DNA of 64,000 bases from Firm-08 sp045546995 (GCA_045546995.1 JAZQDW010000071.1:26954-90953); one strand, 5' to 3'. Counted from the stretch's first letter, positions 17,462 to 27,171 are shown. The notes: a model not told the origin generated them from the letters alone. Made by a program: numbers and translations.

Positions 17462-17484
17462 AAATTGAAAAGGCAGGGATCGTT

Positions 17485-17907
17485 ATGCGATTTATTTCCG
17501 GTTATATCAGCGTGTTGCACCGTTATGCCCAGCAGTTTTTTAATCGCTGGGAGGGGGAGACGGGCATCCGCGGTGTGCAATATCCGTATTTGTTTTACCT
17601 TTGTCGTCACGAGGGATGTCGTCAGGACGACCTGGCCGAGCATCTCCACGTTAACAAAAGCAACGTAACCCGTCAGCTGGACAAGCTGCAACAAAACGGG
17701 TTTATCGAAATTCGCCCGGACGAGCGTGACGGGCGGGGCAACTGTGTCTATCCCACCGAGAAGGCTTTGATGAGCCGCGAGAAGGTGCGGGGCATCCTTG
17801 AACAATGGAATGACGTACTGTGCGCCGGTCTGACCGAGGAAGAGACAACACAGCTGAAAACATTGCTTGACAAGGCGTTAAGTGGAATTAAGGCGAGGGA
17901 AGAATAA
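17485..17907 (+). CDS. MarR-family transcriptional regulator
   Basis: The 140-aa protein has the winged-helix core 'CRQDDLAEHLHVNKSNVTRQLDKLQQNGFIEI' followed by the wing 'RPDERDGRGNCVYPTEKA', which is diagnostic of MarR repressors. It lies immediately upstream of, and overlaps by 1 nt, a heterodimeric ABC exporter. The two palindromes bracketing its promoter make it the likely autorepressor of the operon, probably relieved by a toxic or antimicrobial ligand. AGGCAGG precedes the ATG. Confidence 0.9.
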   Translation: MRFISGYISVLHRYAQQFFNRWEGETGIRGVQYPYLFYLCRHEGCRQDDLAEHLHVNKSNVTRQLDKLQQNGFIEIRPDERDGRGNCVYPTEKALMSREKVRGILEQWNDVLCAGLTEEETTQLKTLLDKALSGIKAREE

Positions 17908-19649
17908 TGAAAATGTTACTTCATTATCTGGTGCCCGTCCGTTGGCGGATCGCCCTGGGCGTCAGTATAAAATTCATAGGTTCCATCGTGGAACTGTTTT
18001 TGCCGTCGTTGCTTGCATATCTGCTGGACGTGGTGGTACCGGCGGCAAAAACAGACGGGGGAATGGGAGAGATCTTCTTTTACAGCTTTTTGATGCTGTT
18101 GTGCGCCGGCGTGGCGTGGGTGGCCAATATCACGGCCAACCGTATGGCGGCTTCCAGCACCCGTGATGCGGTGCAGACAATGCGGCAGGATTTGTTTGAA
18201 AAGACCATCCGTTTGTCGGATGCCCGTATCAACGCCTTTTCGATTCCCACGCTGGAAATGCGCCTGACGGGAGATACTTATAATATTCACCGTATGGTGG
18301 GGATGATGCAACGTATGGGGATCCGCGCGCCTATTTTGCTCATCGGCGGTATCATTATGACGGGCATTATGGAGCCGGTGTTGACCTTGATCTTGCTGGC
18401 GGTATTGCCCCTGATCGTGCTGGTGATTACCGGTGTTACCCGCAAGGGCGTACCGTTGTATGATTTTTTGCAGCAAAAAACGGATGATATGGTACGGATC
18501 GTACGGGAAAATATCACCGGTATCCGCGTGGTAAAGGCCCTTTCTAAAACCACCTACGAAAAAACTCGGTTTGAGCAGGTCAATACCTCTGTCAGTGATG
18601 CCGAAACGGATGCGGGCGTGACCATGGCGCTGACCAATCCGGTGATGAGTTTTTTGCTTAACGGCGGCCTGACCTTCGTGATTTTGGCCGGCGCTTACCG
18701 TATCAACGCCGGTCTGACGATGCCGGGCACCATTATTGCTTTTATGAGTTACTTTACCATTATCCTTAATGCGATGATGGCGGTTACCCGTATGTTTATT
18801 ATGTGCTCCAAGGGACTTGCCTCCGCCAATCGTATCGCAGAGGTACTGGAGACGGAATCTGAAATGAAAGAGCTGGCCGCCCACGGCAACGGCGAGACGC
18901 GGGAGGGGATGCTGGTCTTTGAAAACGTCAGCTTTTCCTATAACGGCCGCAGAAACAATCTGGAGGATATTTCCTTCTCTCTGCCTCGCGGCGGCACCTT
19001 GGGCATCATCGGCGCCACCGGTAGCGGTAAAAGCACGCTGGTCAAGCTGATTATGCGGTTTTACGACGCCGGTGAGGGAACGGTATTCATCGACGGTAAG
19101 GACGTGCGGGACATTCCGCTGGAAGAGTTGCGAAAGATGTTCGGCGTGGCCATGCAAAACGACTTTCTGTATGCCGACACCATTGCGGATAATATCCGTT
19201 TTGAGAGGGATCTGGATGAGATGCATTTGGCGGCGGCAGCCGAAATGGCGCAGGCAGCCGACTTTATCGCTGAACGTCCGGAGGGCTTCGAGGATAAACT
19301 GACGCAATCGGGACACAATCTGTCCGGCGGTCAGCGTCAGCGCTTGCTGGTGGCCCGTGCCCTGGCGGCAGATCCGCAGATATTGATCCTGGACGATTCT
19401 TCCTCGGCGCTGGATTATCGCACCGATGCGGCGATGCGTACAGCCATCCGTAATATGAAACACAGCCCCACCACCGTGGTGGTTGCACAACGGGTCAGCT
19501 CGGTGATGAACAGCGATCTGATCCTGGTGCTGGAGGACGGTAAGGCCGTGGCGCAGGGCACTCATCGTGAATTGATGCAACACTGTGAGATCTATCGTGA
19601 GATCGCACAGACACAGATGGGAGGTGAGCGCCTTGGCAGCACCTGTTAA
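17907..19649 (+). CDS. Heterodimeric ABC exporter, subunit with degenerate ATP site
   Basis: 580 aa: six membrane helices (about 15-310), then an ATPase domain (about 340-575). Walker A is GATGSGKST and the signature LSGGQRQR is canonical. The Walker B reads LILDDSSS, with Asp in place of the catalytic Glu, and the switch histidine is Gln (VVAQRVSS). This combination marks the subunit that carries the non-hydrolysing site in heterodimeric type IV exporters such as TM287/288 and BmrCD. Its partner follows at once. Substrate unknown; a drug or peptide is likely given the MarR control. Confidence 0.92.
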   Translation: MKMLLHYLVPVRWRIALGVSIKFIGSIVELFLPSLLAYLLDVVVPAAKTDGGMGEIFFYSFLMLLCAGVAWVANITANRMAASSTRDAVQTMRQDLFEKTIRLSDARINAFSIPTLEMRLTGDTYNIHRMVGMMQRMGIRAPILLIGGIIMTGIMEPVLTLILLAVLPLIVLVITGVTRKGVPLYDFLQQKTDDMVRIVRENITGIRVVKALSKTTYEKTRFEQVNTSVSDAETDAGVTMALTNPVMSFLLNGGLTFVILAGAYRINAGLTMPGTIIAFMSYFTIILNAMMAVTRMFIMCSKGLASANRIAEVLETESEMKELAAHGNGETREGMLVFENVSFSYNGRRNNLEDISFSLPRGGTLGIIGATGSGKSTLVKLIMRFYDAGEGTVFIDGKDVRDIPLEELRKMFGVAMQNDFLYADTIADNIRFERDLDEMHLAAAAEMAQAADFIAERPEGFEDKLTQSGHNLSGGQRQRLLVARALAADPQILILDDSSSALDYRTDAAMRTAIRNMKHSPTTVVVAQRVSSVMNSDLILVLEDGKAVAQGTHRELMQHCEIYREIAQTQMGGERLGSTC

Positions 19650-21429
19650 GATCGGCAAAATGGCCCTGGGTGAAAAAGAGCCTGTTTCGATGAAACGCCA
19701 GGCCAAGGTGCTGTTGCGCCTATGGAAATATCTGGCAAAATTTAAAGGTACGCTGGTGGCGGCCGCCATTATGACGGTTTTGTCCAATCTGTTGGCGCTG
19801 GTCGGCCCCCGCCTCAGCGGCGCGGCGGTGGACGCTATGGCCGGCGGCACCGGTCAGGTCATGTTTCAAAAGGTATTTGTTTTTTGCGGCTTGATGCTGG
19901 TATTTTATCTGGTCAGCGCGGTGTTTAGCTATTTTCTGAATATTATGATGATCCGTCTCGGTAAAAAGGTGGCCAAGGATATGCGCAAGGATCTCTTTGA
20001 CCATCTGATGGAATTGCCGGTGGGATATTTTGACAATTATCAGGTGGGTGATATCATCAACCGTATTTCCTACGATATTGATACCATCAACGCCTCGCTG
20101 TCTACCGATTTCGTACAGATCTGCGCCAGTGTGATTACTGTGCTGGGATCGCTGATCATGATGATCACCATCTCACCGATTCTGGTACTGGTGTTCGTCA
20201 TCACCATTCCGCTGACCATCTGGTTTACCAAGTATCGCGCCACCCGTGTTCGTCCGCTGTTCCGTAAGCGGAGTGAGGCATTGGGAGAACTCAACGGCTA
20301 TGTAGAGGAAATTCTTTCCGGCCAAAGCACCGTCAAGGCCTACGGCCGGGAAAATCGGATGAGCAAACGCTTTGCCCGTCGGAATGAGGAATCCGTGCAG
20401 GCTTATTATGAGGCGGAATATCAAGGCTCCATTGCCGGCCCCAGTATTATGATGATCAACAATCTGTCGCTGGCACTGGTCAGCTCACTGGGAGCATTTC
20501 TGTATTTTAACAATATGATATCTTTGGGAGATATTTCCTCTTTTGTGCTGTATTCCCGTCGGTTTTCCGGTCCGATCAATGAATTTGCCAATATTATCAG
20601 CGAATTGCAGTCGGCCACGACGGCGGCGGAACGTGTATTCCGCCTGCTGGACGAATTGCCGGAGCAGGCAGACGTGGAGGGCGCCATCGCCCTGCAACAG
20701 GTCAAGGGAAGAGTGGAAATGCGTCACGTTTCGTTCGGTTACGACGAGGAACGTACCATTTTGCACGATCTATCCTTCATTGCAAAGCCGGGTGATGTAT
20801 TTGCCATCGTCGGGCCCACCGGCGCCGGCAAAACTACTATTATCAATCTTTTGATGCGTTTTTATGACGTGCAGTCGGGAGAGGTGCTTATCGACGGCCA
20901 TCCCATTACGCAAATCACCCGAAACTCGCTGCGCGCGGCGTACAGTATGGTGTTGCAGGATACGTGGCTGTTCGGTGGCACGATTCGGGAAAATATCGCC
21001 TACGGTCGGGAGGATGCCACCGATGAGGAGATCGTTGAGGCTGCCAAAGCGGCGCATATCCATTCTTTTATAGAGAGTCTGCCGGAGGGCTATGATACGG
21101 TGCTGACGGATGACGGCATCAATATTTCCAAGGGACAAAAACAACTGTTGACCATTGCGCGTGCGATGCTGTCCCGTGCTCCGATGCTGATTCTGGACGA
21201 GGCCACCTCCAACGTCGACTCCCGTACCGAGCAGATCATTCAGGACGCTATGCGTCGGCTGATGGAGGGGAAGACCTGCTTTGTCATTGCCCATCGTCTG
21301 TCCACCGTCCGTGGCGCGGATAATATTTTGGTTTTGCGGGACGGAGACATCGTTGAACAGGGCACGCACGATGCCTTGATGGAAAAAGGTGGGTTTTACC
21401 GCAAATTGTACGACGCGCAATTTGAATAA
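19633..21429 (+). CDS. Heterodimeric ABC exporter, catalytic partner subunit
   Basis: A TTG at 19633 is chosen because GGGAGGTGA lies 6 bases before it and it gives the N-terminal length usual for the family; GTG at 19624 and ATG at 19585 are in frame but overlap the ribosome site. The 598-aa product has six membrane helices and an ATPase domain with GPTGAGKTT, canonical Walker B LILDEATSNVD and switch His (VIAHRLSTV). Its signature is altered to ISKGQKQ. That altered signature faces the partner's degenerate Walker B, so each heterodimer has one active and one inactive ATP site. It is followed by a strong terminator. Confidence 0.92.
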   Translation: MAAPVKIGKMALGEKEPVSMKRQAKVLLRLWKYLAKFKGTLVAAAIMTVLSNLLALVGPRLSGAAVDAMAGGTGQVMFQKVFVFCGLMLVFYLVSAVFSYFLNIMMIRLGKKVAKDMRKDLFDHLMELPVGYFDNYQVGDIINRISYDIDTINASLSTDFVQICASVITVLGSLIMMITISPILVLVFVITIPLTIWFTKYRATRVRPLFRKRSEALGELNGYVEEILSGQSTVKAYGRENRMSKRFARRNEESVQAYYEAEYQGSIAGPSIMMINNLSLALVSSLGAFLYFNNMISLGDISSFVLYSRRFSGPINEFANIISELQSATTAAERVFRLLDELPEQADVEGAIALQQVKGRVEMRHVSFGYDEERTILHDLSFIAKPGDVFAIVGPTGAGKTTIINLLMRFYDVQSGEVLIDGHPITQITRNSLRAAYSMVLQDTWLFGGTIRENIAYGREDATDEEIVEAAKAAHIHSFIESLPEGYDTVLTDDGINISKGQKQLLTIARAMLSRAPMLILDEATSNVDSRTEQIIQDAMRRLMEGKTCFVIAHRLSTVRGADNILVLRDGDIVEQGTHDALMEKGGFYRKLYDAQFE

Positions 21430-21451
21430 AATATCGGCAACCTATACAAAA

Positions 21452-21492
21452 AATGCGGCACTTTTTTGGACAAAGTGCCGCATTATTTTTTT
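21452..21492 (+). terminator. Terminator after the ABC exporter operon
   Basis: AATGCGGCACTTT pairs with AAAGTGCCGCATT around TTTGGAC-like loop, followed by a run of T. Confidence 0.9.
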
Positions 21493-21506
21493 CTCCATTT
21501 ATTATC

Positions 21507-21536
21507 TTGACAAAACAAGGTATATTACTATATAAT
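21507..21536 (+). promoter_or_regulatory. Strong promoter of the SLH/LRR surface protein gene
   Basis: TTGACA (21507-21512), 18-base spacer, TATAAT (21531-21536): both boxes match consensus, suggesting high expression, in keeping with an abundant surface protein. Confidence 0.8.
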
Positions 21537-21602
21537 TTATTATAAATAATAGGCATATTATGCCCATTTTTGAATTTTCGCAGAGAAGAGGAGAAACACA
21601 TC

Positions 21603-24600
21603 ATGAAAAACTTTAAACGTGTAATCTCTGTAGCCCTGTGCGCACTGCTGATGGTCAGCATGCTGGCAACCTGCCAGATCAGCTTTACCTTCGCAGCCTC
21701 GGCAGACGGCTACACCTACGTCGTTGATAGTGTAACGGAAACCGTTACCGTCACGGGGTATGAGGGAACCGAAGTGGAATTGACCATTCCCGGGACCATC
21801 GATGGCAAATCGGTTACCGCCATTGCCGCTGATGCTTTCCGCAACAACAGCACGGTGACTTCCGTCACGGTGCCCGCTTCGGTAAAGACCGTTGGCGATT
21901 CCGCCTTCCGCAACTGTGCCAAGTTGGTCGCTGTGACTATGCCTTCCGGTAACTATACGCTGGGTCACGCTGTATTTGCAAATGACGTTTCCCTGCAGGT
22001 ATTGGATCTGGGTAAGGCAACCGAGACCGGTATCGGCGTATTGAGCGGTTGTAATGCGCTGACCACCCTGAGCATTAACGCAATGAGAGAGCCCATCAAC
22101 GGTGCCGGTACCATTGCATTGCTCTTTGATGGTAATGCCACGCCCGCCAACCCCGGTATCCCCGCCACGCTGGAGACCATCGTTGTCACCAATGACGGCA
22201 ATATTCCTGCCAACGCCTTTAAAGGTGTTTCCGGACTGAAGAGCATTACCTTTGCCAAGAAGATCACCGCTGTCGGTGATTCCGCCTTTGAGGGCTGTGC
22301 AGTTCTGTCTGCCATTACCGGTACCATTGCCGGCCCCATCGGCAACAAGGCCTTCTACGGCTGTAAGGCTTTGACTGCCATCGATCTGAGCAATGCCGGC
22401 GTTGAAAAAATCGGTGCTTCCGCCTTTGAAGGTTGTGTTGCTTTGGCCGACATTAACGTTAGTGACAGTCTGAAATATGTTGACAAGAACGCCGTTAAGG
22501 ATACCAAGTGGCTCAGCCAGCAGAGCGAATATGCCCTGCTCGGTCAGGTCTTCGTTGCTTATTGCGGTACGAAGAGCGAGCTGGTTCTGCCCGCCGCGGC
22601 AAAGTATGTTGCCAACAGCGCTCTGGAAAACAACAACACCGCTGAGACCGTAGAATTCCCCGGCACGGTTGAGTACATCGGTACCAACGTACTGAAGGGT
22701 TCTGCCGTCGTTGCGGTAACCATTCCTTTCCTTGGCGCGTTCGCCAACGATACCGAAACTGCTTTCATTTCTTACCTGTTCGGCGGTGCCGGCTCTGACG
22801 AAAATGGTAAGGTTTTGCCGGAATGCCTGCTGCAGGTCAAATTGACCGGCGGTACCGAAATTCCTGCCGATGCCTTCGCCGATTGTAAGAATCTGATGTA
22901 TATCTACATCCCCGAAACCGTCACCAAGATCGGCGCCCGCGCTCTGGCCAATTGTACTGCGCTGAACACGCTGTACTATAAGGCTGTCAGCGCCACTGTT
23001 GATTCTACCGCATTAAACGGCACCGCCGTTGACGTTGTTGAATTCGGTAGCAAGGTAGAGGTGATTCCCACCTATCTTTGCACCGCCAACTCCAAACTGT
23101 TGATGGTTAAGATTCCCAAGTCTGTCAAGACGATCGAGACCAGAGCTTTTGCCGGTTGCTACAACCTGGCAAACGTAACCTTTGATGCTGAAAATTGTAC
23201 CTCGGTTGCAAGCGACGCTTTCGATTATTGCCACAAACTGGAAGAGATCTCCCTGACTGACAGAGTTGAGTACATTCCTGCCAACCTGTTCGTTCAGTAC
23301 GGCAGCAGCGATCTGGAAGAGATCACCATTCCTGCCGCCGTTACTGAAATTGCCGCAGGCGCTTTCAAAAACTGTGTTTCTCTGAAAACTGTTAATTTTC
23401 TGGCCGCGAACTGTGTGATCGGTGATGATGCATTTTCAGCTTGCGCCAAACTGACCACTATTAATATCGGCGATAACGTTACCACCATTCCCACCAACCT
23501 GTTCACCAACAGCACAGCCGTCAAGAAGGTAAACGTTCCCGCACAGATCACTCGCATTGAGGACTATGCTTTCAAGGGCTGCACCGCTTTGGAAGAGATC
23601 ACCGTTCCCGACGGCCTGCGCTCCATCGGCAAGGCTGTTTTGACCGGCTCCCTGTGGTATGACAATCAGCCTGACGGCCCGGTTTACCTGGGTAAGATCT
23701 TCTATGGATACAAGGGCACTATGAGCGATGACGCTCTGACTCTGTTGGATGGCACCGTTGCTATTGCGGACGGCGCTTTGGAAGGCAATGGCGCTTTGCA
23801 GACGCTGACCATCCCCGGTAGTGTTGAACATATCGGTAAGGATGCGTTGGCAATGACCAACACTTCCATCATCAACAACAGCGGCTCCAAGGTGGTTGCT
23901 GATTATGCAACGGAAAACGAGATCCCCGTTCTGACTACCTGCGCTCACGCTGATGCGTATTATGTAATTGTTGAAGAGGCTACTGCCACCGCTGTGGGTC
24001 AGCTGGATGTTTACTGCAGAGACTGCGGCGAGAAGTTTGCTAAGGAAACTTATGCTACCGAGGAAGATCTTCTCTTTATGTGGATCCTCAAGAGCAAACC
24101 CACCTGCACCGTTCCCGGCGTTCTGGAAATGAACACCGGCGCCGGCGCCCCCATGCTTAACACCCTGCCTGCCACCGGTCACCTCTTCACCACTGCCAAG
24201 GTTACCGTTGCTCCCACCTGCAACTCTCTCGGAGTGACCAACGTTTTCTGTGATGATTGCGGCGTACAGTTGGAAGGTCAGGCCGGCACCGTTCCCATGC
24301 TGGCACACACTCCCGGTGAATGGGTCAAGGTTCGCCTGCCCCGTACCTACTGCACCGGTTTGAATTCTGTTCTGTGCACCGTTTGCGGCGCCACCGTTCA
24401 GAACAAGGTTCTGCCCAAACTGAAAGAGGGTAACCCCTTGGCCGGCATCGTCGACGTTACCGAGGAAGACTGGTACAGGGAAACCGTTATCTTCGTTATG
24501 AACAATAACCTGTTCAGCGGTATGAATGAAAACTATTTCGCTCCCGACGATAAGATGACTCGTGCAATGTTCGTTACCGTTCTCGGCCGTCTGGAAGGCG

Positions 24601-24998
24601 TTGAGGTTGAAAACAATGTTAAGACGCCCTTCACCGACGTCAAGAAGAAACAGTATTACACCGGTTACATTAAGTGGGCTGCAGAAAACGGCATTATCAG
24701 CGGTATGACCAAGACCACCTTTGCTCCCGATGCCGAGATCACCCGTGAGCAGATCTGCGCTTTGATCGTTCGCTATGCCGCCTATGCCGGCATCGAGCTG
24801 GACAACAGCACGGAGACAGAGCTGTTCCGTGATGCTGATATGATCAGCGGTTACGCTTTGGACAGCGTATTGCTCTGCCATAAGGCCGGCATCGTTACCG
24901 GTCGCGGCGGCGGCTACTTCGCACCCAAGTCCACTGCCACCCGTGCTGAGGTTGCACAGGTATTCAAGAATCTGTGCCTCGGTTATCTGGCAGAATAA
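21603..24998 (+). CDS. BspA-like leucine-rich-repeat surface protein with SLH anchors
   Basis: The start at 21603 follows GAGGAG and opens a signal peptide (MKNFKRVISVALCALLMVSM...). The 1131-aa secreted protein carries many LRR_5/BspA-type repeats (about 40-760; recurring 'AFxGCxxLxxIxIP' pattern, e.g. SAFEGCVALADI). Three short Cys-pair segments (about 780-930; CRDCG, CDDCG, CTVCG) follow, and three S-layer-homology domains lie at ~952-1131 (each with 'FAP...TRA/E'). SLH domains bind secondary wall polymer, so the LRR part is displayed outside. BspA-like proteins in gut and oral bacteria bind host matrix or other cells. Codon use is biased as in highly expressed genes. Confidence 0.93.
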   Translation: MKNFKRVISVALCALLMVSMLATCQISFTFAASADGYTYVVDSVTETVTVTGYEGTEVELTIPGTIDGKSVTAIAADAFRNNSTVTSVTVPASVKTVGDSAFRNCAKLVAVTMPSGNYTLGHAVFANDVSLQVLDLGKATETGIGVLSGCNALTTLSINAMREPINGAGTIALLFDGNATPANPGIPATLETIVVTNDGNIPANAFKGVSGLKSITFAKKITAVGDSAFEGCAVLSAITGTIAGPIGNKAFYGCKALTAIDLSNAGVEKIGASAFEGCVALADINVSDSLKYVDKNAVKDTKWLSQQSEYALLGQVFVAYCGTKSELVLPAAAKYVANSALENNNTAETVEFPGTVEYIGTNVLKGSAVVAVTIPFLGAFANDTETAFISYLFGGAGSDENGKVLPECLLQVKLTGGTEIPADAFADCKNLMYIYIPETVTKIGARALANCTALNTLYYKAVSATVDSTALNGTAVDVVEFGSKVEVIPTYLCTANSKLLMVKIPKSVKTIETRAFAGCYNLANVTFDAENCTSVASDAFDYCHKLEEISLTDRVEYIPANLFVQYGSSDLEEITIPAAVTEIAAGAFKNCVSLKTVNFLAANCVIGDDAFSACAKLTTINIGDNVTTIPTNLFTNSTAVKKVNVPAQITRIEDYAFKGCTALEEITVPDGLRSIGKAVLTGSLWYDNQPDGPVYLGKIFYGYKGTMSDDALTLLDGTVAIADGALEGNGALQTLTIPGSVEHIGKDALAMTNTSIINNSGSKVVADYATENEIPVLTTCAHADAYYVIVEEATATAVGQLDVYCRDCGEKFAKETYATEEDLLFMWILKSKPTCTVPGVLEMNTGAGAPMLNTLPATGHLFTTAKVTVAPTCNSLGVTNVFCDDCGVQLEGQAGTVPMLAHTPGEWVKVRLPRTYCTGLNSVLCTVCGATVQNKVLPKLKEGNPLAGIVDVTEEDWYRETVIFVMNNNLFSGMNENYFAPDDKMTRAMFVTVLGRLEGVEVENNVKTPFTDVKKKQYYTGYIKWAAENGIISGMTKTTFAPDAEITREQICALIVRYAAYAGIELDNSTETELFRDADMISGYALDSVLLCHKAGIVTGRGGGYFAPKSTATRAEVAQVFKNLCLGYLAE

Positions 24999-25013
24999 AT
25001 CGTTATTAAAATC

Positions 25014-25052
25014 AATAACAGCATTCTGCACTGCAGGATGCTGTTATTTTTA
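25014..25052 (+). terminator. Terminator after the SLH/LRR gene
   Basis: AATAACAGCAT pairs with ATGCTGTTATT, with inner CTGCA repeats, followed by TTTT. It ends about 10 bases before the next start, so the downstream genes may depend on read-through. Confidence 0.8.
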
Positions 25053-25062
25053 GGAGAACATT

Positions 25063-25563
25063 ATGCAGAATATAACGTTGATCGGTATGCCCGGCGCCGG
25101 CAAAAGCACCATCGGTGTTTTGCTTGCCAAACGTCTGGGATATGCCTTTCAGGATACGGATATCACCATTCAAGTCAAAACGGGCAAAACGTTGTCCCAA
25201 CTTATGATCGAAATCGGTCAGGAGGCTTTGATGCAACTGGAAAGCGACGTCATTGCCGAATTGCAGGTCAATCGGCAGGTGATCGCCACCGGCGGCAGCG
25301 CTGTCTTTGGTCGTCGGGGAATGGAGCATCTGCAGCAGATCAGCCATATTGTATATCTGCAGACCGGCGTGGAGGAAATCCGCCACCGTGTCGGCGATTT
25401 GGTCGAGCGCGGCGTTGTGCTCAACGGTTGTCGCAATCTTGATGAACTGTACGCACAGCGCGCGCCTCTGTACGAGAAGTATGCCGACACGGTAATATGT
25501 TGTGACGGTAAAACCGTGGAGGAATGTGTGGCAGCGGTTTACGTCGCGATAAAGGGGGAATAA
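25063..25563 (+). CDS. Shikimate kinase-like P-loop protein
   Basis: The 166-aa protein has the P-loop GMPGAGKST near the start, the DTD pair (QDTDITIQ) that contacts shikimate, and the lid/adenine region QRAPLYEKYAD, all as in AroK. The usual GGG substrate-binding motif reads GGS (ATGGSAV), and the RxPLL-type segment is replaced by 'ERGVVLNG'. It probably phosphorylates shikimate, but the changes and the absence of neighbouring aro genes leave room for another small-molecule kinase activity. Confidence 0.78.
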   Translation: MQNITLIGMPGAGKSTIGVLLAKRLGYAFQDTDITIQVKTGKTLSQLMIEIGQEALMQLESDVIAELQVNRQVIATGGSAVFGRRGMEHLQQISHIVYLQTGVEEIRHRVGDLVERGVVLNGCRNLDELYAQRAPLYEKYADTVICCDGKTVEECVAAVYVAIKGE

Positions 25564-25565
25564 AC

Positions 25566-26042
25566 GTGATTCGAAAGGCGACTTTGCAGGATATTCCTGC
25601 CATTATAGAGATCTTTGCCGCCGGACGCGCTTATATGCGGCAGACGGGCAATCTGCATCAATGGTCGGGCGGCTATCCGGATGAGAGTATCATCCGTTCT
25701 GATATTGAGGCAGGTGAGTGCTTTGTTATCGTGCAGAAAACAGTTTGCGCTGTTTTTACTCTGCTTTCCCAACCCGACCCTACCTATGCGTATATTGAAG
25801 GCGCGTGGTTGACCGATGGCCCCTACGGTACCATTCACCGCATCGCCTCCAACGGTACGGTGCGTGGCGTGGTGCAGATGGCGGTCGATTTTGCGTTGCA
25901 ATATCATAAGGTACTGCGTTGCGATACTCATAAGGATAATCTGCCGATGCAGGCGGTGCTGGAACGCGCCGGTTTTATCCACTGCGGCGTAATCTATTTG
26001 GCAGATGGCGACCCTCGCGAAGCATACGAACGCCTACCGTAA
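25566..26042 (+). CDS. GNAT-family acetyltransferase
   Basis: GTG start at 25566 with AAAGGGGGAA upstream; the longer open frame overlaps the previous gene without a ribosome site. The 158-aa product begins 'VIRKATLQDIPAIIEIF', has a beta-strand/A-motif region (IHRIASNGTVRGVVQMAVDFAL) and ends with 'LERAGFIHCGVIYLADGDPREAYE', a GNAT C-terminus. It would transfer an acetyl group from acetyl-CoA. The substrate is unknown. Confidence 0.85.
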   Translation: MIRKATLQDIPAIIEIFAAGRAYMRQTGNLHQWSGGYPDESIIRSDIEAGECFVIVQKTVCAVFTLLSQPDPTYAYIEGAWLTDGPYGTIHRIASNGTVRGVVQMAVDFALQYHKVLRCDTHKDNLPMQAVLERAGFIHCGVIYLADGDPREAYERLP

Positions 26043-26113
26043 AGTGCATTGTCAAAATATTTGTTTTCGACTTTTTTGATCGTCAATAAGTTGTTTTACT
26101 ACAGTAAAAAATA

Positions 26114-26157
26114 AAAAAAGTGGTTTGTACAAATTAAAAGGTACAGACCACTTTTTA
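26114..26157 (+). terminator. Terminator after the GNAT gene
   Basis: AAAAAGTGGTTTGTAC pairs with GTACAGACCACTTTTT (one mismatch) around a 10-base A/T-rich loop, followed by T. Confidence 0.75.
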
Positions 26158-26191
26158 AAGTTATATAATTATAATAAACTTCGCTGATAAT

Positions 26192-26222
26192 AAGGCCGTC
26201 CAAGCGACGCTTGGACGGCCTT
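26192..26222 (-). terminator. Perfect 14-bp hairpin downstream of the aldolase
   Basis: AAGGCCGTCCAAGC and its exact complement flank a 3-base loop. It lies 20 bases past the stop of the leftward aldolase gene. The T run after it on the minus strand is weak, so it may serve as a transcript-stabilising 3' hairpin as well as a terminator. Confidence 0.65.
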
Positions 26223-26241
26223 GTGATCGTTTCAATGCTTT

Positions 26242-27105
26242 TTATGCCTTGCCGATAGAACCGAACAATTCCATCTTTTCCTTAACCTTTGCCTTGATGG
26301 CTTCAAAACCGGGAGCCAACAGCTTGCGGGGGTCAAAGCCCTTGCCCTGCTGATCCTTGCCGGCCTCGATGTAGGCGCGGGTCGCTTCCTGGAAGGACAG
26401 CTGACACTCGGTGTTTACGTTGATCTTGCAAACGCCCAAAGAGATTGCCTTGGCAACCATATCATCGGGAATACCGGTACCGCCGTGCAGTACCAAGGGC
26501 ATACCCAGTGTGGCGTTGTTGATGCTTTCCAGCACGTCAAAACGCAGACCGGGCCAGTTGGCAGGATATTTGCCGTGGATGTTGCCGATACCGGCAGCCA
26601 GAATGTCTACGCCCAGATCGGCAATGGTCTTGCATTCCTGAGGATCGGCTACCTCGCCGTTGCCGACAACGCCGTCCTCTTCACCGCCGATGGCGCCAAC
26701 CTCTGCCTCAACGGACAGACCCTTGGCGGCACACAGGGCAATGATCTCTTTGGTCTTTTCGATGTTCTCTTCGATGGGATAGTGAGAACCGTCAAACATA
26801 ATGGAAGAAAAACCGGCTTCCATGGCCTTCTTGGCGCCTTCGTAGGAGCCGTGATCCAAATGCAGAGCAACGGGAACAGTGATGCCCAGATCCTCTACCA
26901 TGGCCTCTACCATTGCAGCGACGGTCTTAAAACCGCACATATACTTGGCAGCGCCCTCGGAAACACCCAGGATAACGGGGCTCTTGTTTTCCTCGGCAGT
27001 CAGCAGGATCGCCTTGGTCCACTCCAGATTGTTGATGTTAAATTGGCCGACAGCATATTTGCCGTCACGAGCCTTGATCATCATGTCTTTTACATTGACC
27101 AGCAT
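26242..27105 (-). CDS. fba: Class II fructose-bisphosphate aldolase
   Basis: The 287-aa protein has the zinc-binding LHLDHGSYE (His near residue 83), DGSHYPIEENI, the second zinc region AAGIGNIHGKYP and the phosphate-binding LHGGTGIPDD and KINVNTE. It cleaves fructose-1,6-bisphosphate to DHAP and glyceraldehyde-3-phosphate in glycolysis; a tagatose-bisphosphate activity cannot be excluded from sequence. It is monocistronic, with a strong promoter at 27143-27171 and GGAGATC before the ATG. Confidence 0.94.
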   Translation of the reverse strand: MLVNVKDMMIKARDGKYAVGQFNINNLEWTKAILLTAEENKSPVILGVSEGAAKYMCGFKTVAAMVEAMVEDLGITVPVALHLDHGSYEGAKKAMEAGFSSIMFDGSHYPIEENIEKTKEIIALCAAKGLSVEAEVGAIGGEEDGVVGNGEVADPQECKTIADLGVDILAAGIGNIHGKYPANWPGLRFDVLESINNATLGMPLVLHGGTGIPDDMVAKAISLGVCKINVNTECQLSFQEATRAYIEAGKDQQGKGFDPRKLLAPGFEAIKAKVKEKMELFGSIGKA

Positions 27106-27142
27106 AGTAAAGATCTCCTTTGTTTTTTATTTTTACCTATTT

Positions 27143-27171
27143 ATTATAATAATTTTTTACAATAAAATCAA
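27143..27171 (-). promoter_or_regulatory. Promoter of fba
   Basis: On the minus strand TTGATT (27171-27166), 17-base spacer, TATAAT (27148-27143). Confidence 0.75.
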
